Numbered from the stretch's first letter, positions 11,101 to 23,900 are shown. The stretch is DNA of 64,000 nt from Agelaius tricolor (GCA_023055355.1 JALJCS010000010.1:20289001-20353000), one strand, 5' to 3'. Translations and numbers: made by a program. Notes: generated by a model not told the origin, from the letters alone.

Positions 11101-14100
11101 GAGACCTCCTCGCTGCTGGGCCGGGTCCCTGCCCAGACCCTCTTTGGGGCTGGCCCTGTGCCCTCCTATGGCGGGCAGCCAGGAGTGGATGGGGGGCATC
11201 TTTTCCAGGACTTGGGCATGCTTTCCCTGCCCAGAGAGAAAGCTGGCCGCCCGGACCCTGCCAGCACCAGGCTCCAGCACAGCTTGCGGCTCCCCAGTGA
11301 CTACAGAAACGTAGAGGAGAGGGAGCAGCAAGCACCCCTGGCTGCCCAGCCACCCTCTGCACAGACGGGTACCTTGTTCTCCAGCCAGGCACCAACCCTT
11401 GTCCCTGTCCTGTCCACAGCCACGAGTTCCTCGTGGCTCACACTTTCCCCCCCTCTTTGTGTTTATGCCCATGGGCAGAATGTACCCGCAACCCCACCTG
11501 CTCCATCTGCTTCATCCCTGGCCCCTGGTCTCCCTGCAGATGCAGAGCACCCAACCTGATGCTACATCCTCTTGCAGATGCTGCCCTGAAGAGACTGGCT
11601 TCTCTCCTGGCCAGCTATGGCCTGGGGCTGCCAGAACTGAGTCCCCAGCAGATAAGCAGCCTATCCACCCTCCTCCAGCTGCTCCAGAGCTCTGGTGAGC
11701 TGGGTGCAAGGATGGGACAAGCAGGGACTGGCAGCAGCAGATGCTAGCATGCCCTATTTCAGGGTAGGGAGTGTTGCCTTTTGGGGTGGGTGCTGTAGGA
11801 CCTCTGTCTCTCTCCTTTGCAGGTGTTGCTGGCCCTGAAGTGCCCACAGCAAAACGGGTGGGTTTGCAGCAGGGTGATGCTGGAGGAGGTGCCATGGCAC
11901 AGGTGGGATGAGAGGGAGGAGACATTTCCCCAAGGCTCTCCCCAGAGATTCCAGCTTCTCCCTTTTTCTCCCTTCAGGTGATGGAGGGGGACATGCAGCA
12001 TGGAGAGGAGCCAGTGCCCCCTTCTTCCACAGCACCACCCCCCAAAATCCCAGCCAGCAGCTCCCCAGGGGATGGAACGAAGGGCAGGGCAGCATCCTCA
12101 CCAGCTCCCCGGGCTGAGCCACAGCAGGGACACAGTGGGGATGCACTCAGCCCCGGAAAGAACATTGTGGTGGAGAAGAAGAGCTACACAGAGATGAAGG
12201 ACAGTGGGGCACAACAGGGCATGCGGCCACTAGACGAGTATGGCTACATCGTCACAGACCAGAAGTGAGAGCTGGGGATCATGCAAGGGGGTCTGCATGT
12301 GTGAAGGGTCTGTATCTCCCCACCAACAGCTGTCACAGCTTCATCATGCTTGACTGAACCTGTTGGGTCTTTGGTAGGGTCAGATTTCTGTGGGGTCAGC
12401 TCCCACTGATCCATTGTCTACCCACAACCCTTGTTCCACCCCAAAGCCTTCCTTTCCCAGCCCACACCAAGGCCAGAGCTCACTGTTGCAGGATGGAAGG
12501 CTGGGAGTGTGTGTGCACGAATGTCTCTGCACACTCATGTGCAAGGGGGGTCAGCTCACCCCCACGACCACACATCACCAGAGTCTCACCTCCTGCCCAA
12601 CCTGACACCTGCTCTTGCTATGTGCTTGGAACTCCCTGAGCCTGCCTGTCCCTGCTCCCTGACTGTGGGGAGCACGGAGCTGTCCCCTCACCCCTGCCAC
12701 CCCCTCCTCACTGTGACACTGTCCCCACAGACCCCTGGGGCTGGCTGCTGGCGTGCAGCTGCTGGAGCTCCTAGCCAAGCACCTCCACCTCTCCACCGCC
12801 AGCTTCATCAACATCAGGTGAGGGTACCGGTGCCACGGGGACAGGAGGGACCGGGCTGTGGTGAGGGTGGGTAGGGGGTCTGTATTTCCAGCTCTCACAC
12901 TGTGCCCCCCCTGGCCCTGGCAGCGTTGTGGGTCCTGCACTTACCTTCCGCATCCGACAGAACCCCCAGAACTTTTCCCTGGCAGATGTGGCCAGCCAGA
13001 CTGGTGAGTTGGGCAGCGTCCCCCTGATCTTGTTCCTCTCTTCCCCTCCCGGTTGTGGGGTGCCCTTCCCGGGGACCAGGGAGAGAGGGCTCCTGCTGTA
13101 CATCCCCCTGCCTTGGGCTGCAGTGGGGAGCTGCAGGGGGCAGCTGTCAGAGCTATCCCTTGGCTCTGTTTCTGGGGGGGCTCTCATGTGGAGGGGAGCA
13201 TGCCTCTGACCATCTCCTCCCTGTCCACAGAGCAAGTGAAGGGAGAGCTGGAGCACGAGCTGGGCCTGAAGATTGTGCAAACAGGAGTGGGAGAGGTAGG
13301 AGTGAGCAAGGATTCCATCCCTTGGGGCTGGGGAGGGCAGGGATAGGGCAGTGGGGATGCTGCCACTGGGTACAAGCCAGGAGCCCCCAGTCCTGCGGTA
13401 CAAGGGCCTTTGTGAGTGAGCTGCAGGTCTGTGGGGCAGCTGGAGAGTAGAGGAGACTGGGCAGTGTTTGGGATGCTGTGCTGGAGATGGACTCCAGTCC
13501 TGTGTTGGAGGACTCCTGTTGGAGACTGCTCCACTCCTGTCCGTCCATCCTCCCCCTCCACTGCCTGGCAGCACGATCCTGCCCAGGGCTCTTGGCTCTT
13601 TTAAAAACAAAAGCTCCACAGTGTTTGGAGGTGGTTTGAGAGGGATTCCCAGAGGCTTTTCTTCCCCCCAAGACCAGAGGGGTGCAGGCTGTATCCTCAA
13701 GGCTCATCCTCACCCTTGCCTCCCTCCAGCCTGCAAACCCATCTCAGCTGTGGCCTGGGCACCCAAGCATGGGATGTTCCCAGGGCACCCCACAAACCAT
13801 AGCTAGGCAGGCAAAATGCCATCATGTCCCCAGAGAATGGCAAAGCAGCTGGAGGCAGGGATGGAACAGAAACCATCTGTTTGGAGAGGGGTTGCCCCTC
13901 CTCATGGTCCTCTGAGGAACCACAGGAACCGTCTCCTGGGGCAGGGAACAGGGGCTGGAGACAAGGACCAAGCTTGGCTCCCGTGTTTGCAGCCTGTGGA
14001 GGAAAAATGGTGTAGCACATCCCCAGCCCAGTGTCCCCATTTCTCACTTCTTGTCATGTGGCTGTAGTTGTGAGCAGGGAGGAAGGAAGGAAAGAAAGAA

Positions 14101-17100
14101 GGGGGAACTTTGGAGGAGGCCTGGCCAGAGGCCACCTGTCTCTATCAGCAATATGCAGAGTGTGTCTATGACAATGCCTTTTGATGAGGCAGGTGGCAGG
14201 AACTGGGATAGATGTCAGAGATTACAAAGATGGAGCTCAGAAGAAGCTGAGGCAGTTTTGCAAGCCCCCTTCTGCCCTGACCTTCCCAGTTCTAACCAGC
14301 TTGTGCTTTTCCTTCATTTCCTCCCAGCTCTGGGCTTGGTGGGACTGGTGCAAGATTTGAGGAAGAGGGATGTAGGGAGGCAGGGAGACAGCAGGGCCTG
14401 GGCAGGCCTTGGGAGAGAAATCCCTTCTGTCCCCCCCCCGGCTCTGCTGACACCTCCAGGGGCTGCAGGGCTGCTGGGAGGTGCTGGGCCTGGTGGGTGC
14501 CCTGGCTGCAGGACTGGCTGCACCCTGATGGCAGCTGGGTGCTGGGGGGGCAGGTGGCAGCAGGGACACCCAGGCTGGGGACATCCCCAGGCGATGACGG
14601 TGATGATGATGTAGTTGATGATGGTGCAGTGTTCCCTCGGTAACCTCATCAGGCTCATAGCAAATGGGAGGCTGTGGCAATGAGGTAATGCAGGGCCTTG
14701 ACAGCTCATTGGGCACAGGATGTTTGAATTGGTGATGGCCCAGTATCCCTGTGCTGCCCTAGCTGGAGCTAGGCAGTCATGGCATTGACAGGAAGGTCTT
14801 GTCCAGCAAGGCCTGAGCAACATCCTGTTCCAGCATGGGGCTGGCATAGATTGGGGTGTCTCCCACAGTCACAGGGAAGGAGCCCTAGAGACACTACCTG
14901 CAAGGTGGCAGGGGCTGCTCTGTGTCCTAACTGAGGAGTGCAACAGGGAGGACTTGTCCCCTAGCTGCTACAGCTGGGATGGTCCCAGCAGTGCTGGCAT
15001 ATTGCCCACCCTGCCTCCCTCAATGTCCTGCTGTGGAGCAGTGGCTGCAGGGGACAGCCAGCCTCAGCTGGGCAAGTCCCCTGGGAGTGGCACACCCAGT
15101 GCTGCAGTTGCCTCTTCTACACCATTAACTCCTTGGGCTGAATTCAGCCCTTGTTGATCTCCAGCTGGGCAGAAGGAGGTCAGGGAACCAGAGTTCTAAG
15201 GGGCTACTGCCTGCCTTGTAGAAGGGCAGTCCAGGCTGGGTTTGCCTCAGGCAGCAGCCCTGAGTGCTGGAGGCAGGAAGTCACTGCTACCTGGGCTTGG
15301 CCAAGCTCCTGCAGCTCCAGGGACACCATTGTAGCAGTTTCCCATGTGACACAGAGGCGGGTGCACTCTGCCTCACCCCACTGACACCAGCTCTGCCCCA
15401 GCTGAGGGTGCTGGGAGAATCAGCACCCTCAGGAAGGGGAAGGAAGAGCCCTTGCTCCATTTTAACCCCCAGCATCCCCAGATGTGCAGCAGAATAGGGT
15501 CTCTGTCCCCCCAGCCCCACTCTAGCTAACCCTTGGCTTGGTCCCCAGCGCAATGAGGCTGCTGCCTACTCGCGCCCATCCCGCTTCGGGGATGGCTTCC
15601 ACTCGGTGCTGCTGACCTTCATCGCCCTGGCCTGCGTGGCAGTCCTTGCCATCGCCGTGTCTGCGGCCCTCTGCCTCCGGCGCCACGCCAAGCAGCGGGA
15701 GAAGGAGCGCCTGGCTGCCCTGGGGCCGGAGGGTGCTGCTGACACCACCTTCGAGTACCAGGTAGGGCCCTGGGGGATGCGGGAGCCCGCGGGATGCGGG
15801 ACCCTGAGGGATGCGTCGCTGCCACCTGTCAGCATTGCTCGGGGTGCATGAAGCCACTCCGTGGTGGCACAGTGGCCGAGGGACAGCGCTCTTGCTGCCT
15901 TCCCAGGAGCTGTGCCGCCAGCACATGGCTGCCAAGTCTCTCTTTGGCCGTGCTGATGCACCGGCGGCACCGGCGGAGACTTCGAGGGTGAGCAGTGTCT
16001 CGTCCCAGTTCAGCGATGCCCCGCAGCCCAGCCCCAGCTCCCACAGCAGCACGCCCTCCTGGTGCGAGGAGCCTGTCCAGTCCAACATGGACATCTCCAC
16101 AGGACACATGATCCTGGTGAGCCAGCCTGGAGGGAGGGAGCCAGCCCCCTCCCCAGCCCTGCCTCTGCCCCTCAGCTGCTGGGCTGACTGCCGCCCCTCT
16201 GTCCCAGGCCTACATGGAGGACCACCTCCGCAACCGGGACCGGCTGGCCAAGGAGTGGCAGGCGCTCTGTGCCTACCAAGCTGAGCCCAGCATCTGCTCC
16301 ATTGCCCAGAGCGAAGCCAACCTGAAGAAGAACCGCAATCCTGACTATGTGCCCTGTGAGCATCCCAGCCACCCTGCCCCAGGCATCAGCCCCAGGCACC
16401 AGCTGTCCTGCTGGAGCAGGGCCTGGGGCATGGGAACACTCAGGGCCATGGCTGGTTGCAGCATTAGTGTGCCTGCAGCTCCTCTAGCCACTCACCAAGT
16501 CTCCTGGCCTGTTCCCTAGATGATCACGTGCGGATCAAGCTGAAAGCTGAGAGCAACCCATCCCGCAGTGACTTCATCAATGCCAGTCCAATCGTGAGTG
16601 ATCACTGGGGGCTCCTGCCCTGCCTCCCTGCTCCTTGATGTGCCCAGCCCAGGTGAGGTTTTCACTCTGGGATGGAGCTGGACTGAAGTTACATCCCTCA
16701 GGGCTACAAATGTGAGCTTTGTGCCTGCCCCATTCCTCAAACAATTGTTAAGTCCCATTTTCATCCTGGCTGGGGTACTTGAATCTCCATTCCCAGCCTT
16801 CCTATCGCCCCTGGAGTATCTCCCTATTCCTTCAAATGTTACCAACGCCTGGCTGAAGAGCATGAAGTCTGATACCCCCTTTCCTGCTCCAGATTGAGCA
16901 CGATCCACGGATGCCAGCGTACATTGCCACGCAGGGGCCACTGTCCCACACCATTGCTGACTTCTGGCAGGTGAGTGTCACACAACTGTGCCAGCACATC
17001 GGGGTCCCTTTGTGTACTGCCCACAAAATGGGTCACAGGGGCTTTACTGCCCTCCCACCTGGGCTGTCCCCCAGCAGTGAAACTCCCTTGCCTTGCCCAC

Positions 17101-19150
17101 AGATGGTGTGGGAACATGGCTGCACTGTCATTGTCATGCTGAGCCCCCTGGCCGAGGACAGTGTCAAGCAGTGTGATCGCTACTGGCCAGATGAAGGCTC
17201 CTCCCTTTATCACATTTATGAGGCAAGTGTGGCAAGCGGCCTGTGGCATGGAGCATCCTCCAGCCCCCGTCCCCCTGAGCATCAGTGCAGCACTTGCCTG
17301 GCACTGATGCCCACGGTCTGCCTCGCTTCGGCAGGTGAATCTGGTGTCAGAGCACATCTGGTGCGAGGATTTCCTGGTGCGCAGCTTCTACCTGAAAAAC
17401 GTGCAGTCGCAGGAGACCCGCACCCTGACGCAGTTCCACTTCCTCAGCTGGCCTGCGGAGGGCATCCCCACCACCACCCGGCCCCTCCTCGACTTCCGCA
17501 GGTGAGCGCCCACCGGGCACCGTGCCAGCCCTTGGGGAGCCGACGGTGATCCCAAATGCAGGCACTGATGGGCCAGGTGAGGACATCGCTGCCACGACGA
17601 TGGGGGTCAGGGCCATGGCATGGGCCAGGTGCAGGGACTAGGAGCTGCCATGGATGGGAGGGAGCAGAAAATACACGTTTTGGCCAACTTGGGATGAGGC
17701 TCAACAGAGTTTGGTGGGTAAGAAACCTCTGGCTGAGATTGCCAGGGCTCTCCAGCCTTTACAGTGAGGGTGGGAAAAGTGCTCTTCCCCTGAGCTGGCA
17801 TGGAGGGCAGCATTGACTGGCACCTTCCCCAGCCATGAGTGCAAGAAGAAATCCCCAGAGCCAGCCTTAAACTGGCTGTGACCCATTGCTCCCAATGCCC
17901 TATAGCCAGTGGTGGATCCCCAGCTAGCCCCAGGGCAAGGGCTGCAGGACTGGGACTGCTCCCAGGGGACTTGCCTGCCCAGGTCTTTAGGTCCCTGGTG
18001 GTGGTTGGCTCTTGGCAGGCACAGGCTGCTTATTGTCCCTGGGTTGTGTGGGGCAAGAGACCCAGCCTAAGGCAGCGGGGGGGGGGGGGGGGTCTCTGAG
18101 CATGTCGGCCTCCTCTCAGTCCTGCTCAAGCTCTCTCTCTCTGTCTGTCTGTCTCTGTCTCTCTCTCGCAGCTGCCGGCGTCATTTTTGTGATTTGCAGC
18201 TAGTAATCTGGCTCCAGTTGCATAGTCACAAAAGTGATCGTTGGCAGCCGTGCCTGCTGCATGGAGCATGCCAGGAGCCCCACCGGCGCCTGGCCCCCAG
18301 CTGCACGCCCCACCGGACCAGAGCCGCTCCCTGGGGGTCCTGCCACTGCTCCCCTCCCCAGGCTGGCCACCCGAGGAACTCAACTCCTTTCCCTGCCCAC
18401 TTTCCACTCGTGGTCCCCATCCCATGTCCAGCACCATTGTGGAGGCAGGAGGAGCCATGAGCGGGACCCCCAGGGCCACATCATGGTGTGCTGCTGCCCT
18501 GCCCCACTGAGCACAGCAAGGGACACCTAGCACAGCCTTGACCTGGGCACAGCAGGGCACTGACCTGTTCCCTCTTATCCTTGCAGGAAGGTGAACAAGT
18601 GCTACCGGGGTCGCTCCTGCCCTATTATCGTGCACTGCAGGTACTGCAGGGGATGGAGGGGCATTTGGGGGTGACTGAAAGCTGGGACCTGCTGCCCAGG
18701 ACCAGTCCCACTGGAACCAGCTCCCCTGGACTAAGCATCTGTGTTTTGCAGTGACGGCGCAGGCAGGACTGGGACGTACATCCTTGTTGACATGGTCCTG
18801 AACCGAATGGCCAAAGGTAGGTGCAGGGAAACACCATCTCTGCCCTGTCCCTGAGCTTGGCCTGTGAACTCCCCTCCTAGCACCCCTCTCTCCCTCTGCC
18901 CCAGGGGTGAAGGAGATAGACATAGCTGCTACGCTGGAGCACATCCGAGATCAGCGGCCTGGTATGGTGCAGACCAAGGTACGCCCCAAACTGGGGATCC
19001 TCTCTCTCCACATCAGCATACATAAGCCCTGGGGCTGAGGTGGCAGGGACCCTCATGTCTCCTGCTGTGCTCCTGCAGGACCAGTTTGAGTTTGCACTGA
19101 CGGCTGTGGCCGAGGAAGTGAACGCCATCCTGAAGGCACTGCCACAGTGA
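8136..19150 (+). CDS. PTPRN: Receptor-type PTP-like N (IA-2), pseudophosphatase of dense-core granules
   Basis: Membrane protein of neuroendocrine secretory granules. Exons: 8136-8232, 9880-9930, 10116-10229, 10465-10570, 10708-10888, 11044-11368, 11578-11694, 11823-11902, 11978-12264, 12731-12817, 12924-13003, 13231-13295, 15549-15761, 15907-16116, 16208-16355, 16520-16593, 16893-16970, 17103-17222, 17335-17501, 18587-18640, 18752-18816, 18905-18978, 19079-19150; total 954 residues (human 979). Order: Leu-rich signal peptide (1-17), RESP18-like Cys region (CLFDRRLC), low-complexity lumenal part, dibasic KK at about 424-425, mature ectodomain, one membrane helix at about 549-575, cytosolic PTP domain. 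The signature is [10 protein letters not shown] with Asp886 where active enzymes have Ala, and the WPD loop reads WPAEG, so it should be catalytically dead as in mammals. Intron 18 starts with GC rather than GT. Intron 1 carries an RE1 site and intron 19 hosts miR-153. Exon 5 uses the second of two nearby acceptors, the only one that keeps frame. Confidence 0.96.
9073..9093 (+). promoter_or_regulatory. RE1/NRSE (REST silencer site) in PTPRN intron 1
   Basis: A 21-bp element with left half TTCAGCACC and right half GGACAGCGCC, separated by two bases (GC). It differs from the canonical RE1 consensus at one central position only. REST represses neuronal and endocrine genes in other tissues, which suits PTPRN. 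The match is seen; binding is inferred. Confidence 0.82.
13296..15548 (+). other. PTPRN intron 12, largest intron, no gene inside
   Basis: A 2.25-kb intron between the exon ending in GVGE and the transmembrane exon. It contains only a short purine run (GGAAGGAAGGAAAGAAAGAA, about 14080-14100). I see no nested coding exon or structured RNA. Confidence 0.6.
18077..18168 (+). repeat. Poly-G run and TCTS simple repeat in PTPRN intron 19
   Basis: Sixteen consecutive G at 18077-18092, then a pyrimidine simple repeat of TCTC and TCTG units at about 18131-18168. Both sit directly upstream of the miR-153 hairpin. The G run may form a quadruplex, and its length may be uncertain in the assembly. Confidence 0.85.
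18171..18248 (+). ncRNA. MIR153: pre-miR-153 hairpin
   Basis: A hairpin in PTPRN intron 19. The 5' arm product occupies 18180-18201 (begins GTCATTTTTGTGAT) and the 3' arm product 18218-18239 (begins TTGCATAGTCACAAAAG, seed TGCATAG), the hallmark of miR-153-3p. The two arms pair along their length, a 16-base loop lies between them, and the base closes by GCTGCC (18171-18176) with GGCAGC (18243-18248). In mammals miR-153-1 also lies in a PTPRN intron on the coding strand, so position, strand and sequence all agree. It should be co-transcribed with PTPRN and act on neuronal and secretory targets. Confidence 0.96.
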
Positions 19151-19641
19151 TGGCAAGGAGCCCTCCCTCCTGTCTGCTCCCTGCCCTGCGCTTCGCACTC
19201 TCCTCACTGGCCCCTGGGGCTGCTCTCCCTGTAAAATGGTGTCTGTGCTTCTGGCTCTGCTCCCCCTGCCCCCAGGCACCCCTTCCCATCTCCCCAAGGA
19301 CAATGACCTCAGGCTCTCTGTGTGCAGGAACCCCATCACACCCACTGTCACCTCACAGGGGACAGGGCTTGGTGGCCCTTAAGCCCTGTGGAGGGGGACA
19401 CCAGGAGGTGCTGCTGGGAACTGGCAGAGGGACTCCCCAGCCTGTCAGTTCTGTATTAGCCCTCTTCCTGTACCCGTGTGGGGGGCAGAAGTGGGACCAG
19501 GGGTCCTCCACAGTTGGGGGGAGCATGGGGTGCAGGGGGGCCTGGCCCAGCCCCACTCCAGGTCCCCTTTGTGTGCTCCCTGCCTAGTCACTCAATCAGA
19601 AGAAAAATTTCTAGAGAACTATAATTTTGTATCTTGATGTG

Positions 19642-19647
19642 AATAAA
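19642..19647 (+). other. PTPRN: Poly(A) signal of PTPRN
   Basis: AATAAA 492 bp after the PTPRN stop, followed by GTTCTTGTGTC, a GU-rich downstream element. The region 19151 to about 19665 is the 3' UTR. Confidence 0.85.
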
Positions 19648-19855
19648 GTTCTTGTGTCAGGTTCGTGCAGCTGCAGCCAGGCCTGGCCTCTGACTGTGTG
19701 TATTGGGATGGCACAGGGAGGAAATGGGACGTTCATCCATCTCTATCCCTGCACTCTGCAACTGCCAGATAAGTACAGCTCACCTGCAGGCAAAGATGAG
19801 AACCCTGCATCCCCAGCCCAGAAAGTCCCCAGAGGCAGAAGCTACTGCAAACAGG

Positions 19856-19861
19856 TTTATT
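19856..19861 (-). other. DNAJB2: Poly(A) signal of DNAJB2
   Basis: TTTATT on the plus strand, AATAAA on the minus strand. It is the first such signal beyond both DNAJB2 stop codons, giving a 3' UTR of about 360 bp for the short form. PTPRN and DNAJB2 transcripts would end only about 0.2 kb apart. Confidence 0.75.
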
Positions 19862-20220
19862 GACAGCTGTTAGCAGAAGGGGGGTAGAGAGGGGGGCTAC
19901 AGCGAGGAGGGGGGCAGAGCCCAGCCCTGCTGGCTGAGCCCAGCCATGCTGCCCCTCACTGCATACAGCCAGCAGCCTAATCTACAGCAACCCCCATCAC
20001 CACCCTCTCCACCACCCTGTGGTGCCCAGGGCCTCTCCCCCCAGCCCCGGGTATCGCTCAGCCACAAGCCCTGTCATGCCCCCCCTCACCGCATCCCACG
20101 GAGCCAGAGGGTGCTGGGGAAGGGGGTGGCAGGGGGTGGCCGTGCAGGGAGAAAGCGGAGTCCTGGCTGGGAGAACCTTCGTGGGCCAGTGGGCGTGCGC
20201 GGTCCCCGGGCGCAGCAGCC

Positions 20221-20231
20221 TCAGAACACAC
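20221..20231 (-). CDS. DNAJB2: Alternative terminal coding exon of DNAJB2 (short isoform)
   Basis: Reading the minus strand, a pyrimidine-rich tract ending CCCCAG is followed by GT GTG TTC TGA. Spliced from the internal donor in the last long-form exon (exon 21162-21383, donor at 21161), it gives the tail Gly-Val-Phe-stop. The human short form HSJ1a ends Asp-Val-Phe. The resulting protein is 281 residues (human 277). The rest of this last exon, down to about 19840, is 3' UTR. Confidence 0.8.
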
Positions 20232-20979
20232 CTGGGGAGACAAGCGGAGGGGGGTACACAACAGCACCTGTGAAATCCTCCTCGGCCAAGGGCGGGGGAG
20301 AGGCAGGGAAGGAGGGAGGAAGGTCCCAGGCGGAGGAGGAAGACAGCCAAGGCAGAACTACGGGCAGTGAAGAGGGTAGGAACACTTGTGAACAGCACGG
20401 AGGGTCACTGCTGCTGTGGGAAGCAAGGAGGGACAGTGCCCTGGAGGGTGTGCAAGGCATACAGAAGGGAGTGACCAGGCAGAGTCTGCGAGGAGTCAGA
20501 GGAGCAGGGAGTACAGGCAGGAGCAACAGCATCCAGAGGGAAGAAACAAGACACAAGGCACCAAGCAGAGGCTATGTGCACAGCCCTCCTTGCAAGGAGG
20601 GGAGCTCAACTCAGCACTCCCTGCAGCCTGGGCAGAGGCAGGCTGCAGCCAGGGAGGCACCTGCTGGAGACCCTGCCTGCCTGCAGGGCTGGCAGGGAGC
20701 GAGGGGTAGGCACAGCCAGAGCATGCCTGCCCATGGGCCCCCCACAGTTCCAGCAGACAAGGCAGGGAGCTGCCCCGCTTCCTGGGACCCCATCAAGGGG
20801 GCTCCTCTTCAAGCCACTACCTCCAAGTCTGGGAGCCTCCAACGCTGGGATGCCATTAGCCATCCACTCACCTGAGCAAGGAGGCAGGGCAGAAGAGAGC
20901 CCCTCCCTTGCTAGGGGAGGTAGGAGCTGAGTTCCAAGCAGTCAGACTCCAGCCCTGCTTTCCTCTCCCTGCCTCACGC

Positions 20980-23900
20980 TCAGAGCAGGGGGCAGTGCCA
21001 CAGCTTCACTTTGGGGGCAGGTTCGTGCCCCACTGCAGCAGAACTGCTGGCCCCCCGTGGCTCCTGCTCCAGCCCCCCCCGGGCACCACGGGCTCTGCGG
21101 GCGGAGGATGGGCTGCTGTGGCTGCCCCCCGGTGCCGACAGGGAGCTGGGGCTGTGCCCACCTGCTTGGTGGTGCCCCGCAGCTTCCATCTCAGAGAGGC
21201 TGTAGGCCATGGCCAGCTGCAAGTCCTCATCCTCATCCTCGCTATCCGTGTAGAGGCAGACAGGTGAGGAGCTCGAGGTCTGGTGTGGGGCCGGTGCTGG
21301 CGGTGAGGGGGGCCGTGGCCTGGGGAAGGCGTGCTGCTCCCGCCGGCTCAGCTCCAGCCCCAGCGCCATGTCATCAGGAACACCTGTGGGGACAGGGGCA
21401 GAGCTGGGGGACTCATCCACTCCAGTTCCCCAAAGCTGGAGTGGGGCCCTGGCACCTCCAACCGACCCCACCAATCCTTCAGAGCAGAGCTCTGAACCAG
21501 GGCCAACCAAGGCTCAGTCCAAAACAAAGCCTGGATGCAGAACCTCCCAGAAACCCCAAAGGGAAAGGGTGGAGATCTCAACAATTCAGTCTGCAGTGCC
21601 CCTTCTCACCATCGATGTGGATCGACTTCAGCTCCCCATCCTCCTCCACTTCCACCCGCTCCCGCCCGTTCTCAACAATCCTGCAGACAGACAAACAAAC
21701 AGATGGACGGTCAAGGGCCATGCAGCCCGTGCACCACAGCAGGAAGCTGCAGGGTCAGAGGCCTGCTGATGGAGGGAAGGCTGTGGGAGCAAGGTGGGTT
21801 GGCACTGCCCTCACCTCTTGGTGGTGATACGCCTGCCATTAACAAAGGTGGTGGAGGTGGAAACAGAGCGGAAGCCCAGTCCTGCGTCTGGACCAGAGCT
21901 GAAGGACGAGGCGAAGAAATCTAGAGAAGGGAGCAACAAGGTTGGTGTCAGGGTGGGTGGCAGGAGGGCAGGGGACAGACTCTGCACAGGGGAAGACGGT
22001 GCTTTAGGACTCCTCTGCTGGGAGGAATGGCAGCATCTCCTACCTGAGGATCCTGGGAAGGGGGAAAAGAAGTGGCCTCCCCCATGGTGCCGGGGGCCAG
22101 GTCCTCGTAGCTCAGAGAAGGGCATCATGTCATCTGAAAGGCAGGGGCACCCCCATCAGCATTACCCCATCAGCTTGGTGAACCAGAAGCAGGGCACTGA
22201 CGTGGGGACCCTCTGCCAGGGCCAGCCGTGAGCTCTATCCCCAGGCTCAGCAGCTGCCCCACAGACAGAGAGATGCCCAAGAGCCAGCCTCCCCTGCCCC
22301 ACACACACCAAAGAATTCAGCAAAGGGGTCTCGTCCACCAAAGAACTCCCGGAAGACGTCATGAGCGCTGCGGAAGGTGAAGGTGAATTCGGGGGCCCCA
22401 GCACTGGCCCTGGAGCTGCCTGCTCCTGCTGGAGAGAAGACACTCAGTGTTAAATGGTGCCCTGGGTGACATCTCCCCTGAAGGGTGGGGAGCCCTGGTG
22501 GCACTGAGCCACCCTGGGTCTTCAGGCAGGGATGTATCCAGAGCTGCACTAACCCCCAGGGCCCTGCTCACCTGCTCCCATGAGTCCATCCTTGCCATAG
22601 CGGTCGTAGATGTCGCGCTTCTGCTCTGGAAGAAGAAAGGGGGCTGCGGGGAAGCTGGCTGCCAGGTGGGGACAGGAGCACTGACACTTCTCCCAACTAA
22701 GGGAGGTGCAAAACAGCAGGGAGCAAGAGGAGGTGGTTGGCACAAGCCCCTGCCACCCCAGCACTGAACCCAAACACAAGTAAGACCACTGGGCAAGAAT
22801 GCAAAAGCTTCAGGCCCATGGGGATGTATCCAGAGCCCATTGTGGATGTCAACAGCTCAGCATCTCTCCCAAGGCTGTTTTGGGAGATGTGAAGAAGTAA
22901 CCAAGCCCCAAAAGCTGTGTGGTAAAGCTGGAGGGACCCACTGCCTCCTGGGGACAGCCAGGGATGCAACCTGGGCGAGCCCAGAAGCAGGACATGCCAG
23001 TGTGAACAGTCCCAAGGGCAGACACACACACACACACAAGACAACACTGTGGCCTCTTACTGTCTGACAGCACTTCGTACGCCTCGGCGATCTCCTTGAA
23101 CCTCTGCTCAGCATACTCCTTGTTGTCTGGGTTTTTATCCGGGTGCCATTTCAGAGCAGCCTTCCTGTACCTGCACACAGGGCCAGTGATGGGCACGCAG
23201 CAGCCCTTGGCCTCTTGGGCCAGCAATCCCCACCTGAGCATGCACCTCCTAGCCTGTGGGCAGGGGCACCCCAAGCTGCTTCCCCAGCACCCTACAGCCT
23301 CAGGCTCTGAACAGGAGCTCCTGGACTAGTTCTTCCTTCCAACGGTATGTGTTTTCATATATAAATATATATACACACATATATATAGATATATACATAT
23401 TTATGCATACACACACCAACACACACAGACTAAACAAACAAACAAACCAGAAATTACCCCAGAACTGCAGCACAACCACAGCAGAGCAATGTGTGCCCAC
23501 CTCAGCTGCCCTCATCGATGGCTCTGGACAATGCTCACAGGTTTGTTCTGGAGCCTTCATGGGCTCCACTGCAAGTGTGCATGGATGGACCAGGGGTTGC
23601 TAGGGGCCCCCTGGGGCCAGGAGAGCACCAGCAGCACTCTCCTCCCCACTGCAGCTAGCTAGGGTTAACCCATGCTTCTCAGCTTCTCCCACTCCCTCCT
23701 GGGAAGCCCCCCACGAGGACCTCTGCCACCTGTTGGCAAGCCAGCAACCTGCTGGCATTCCCCTCAGGCAATGCCTCACCCCAGTGAGAGCAGCAGCACC
23801 TGGGCAGGGCACCAGGCAGGAGCTGCAAACACTCAGGAGGCTCTGTGAGCTCCACAGTAGTACCTGAGGCACAGCACCCACCTGCCCACATCCCTAAAGG

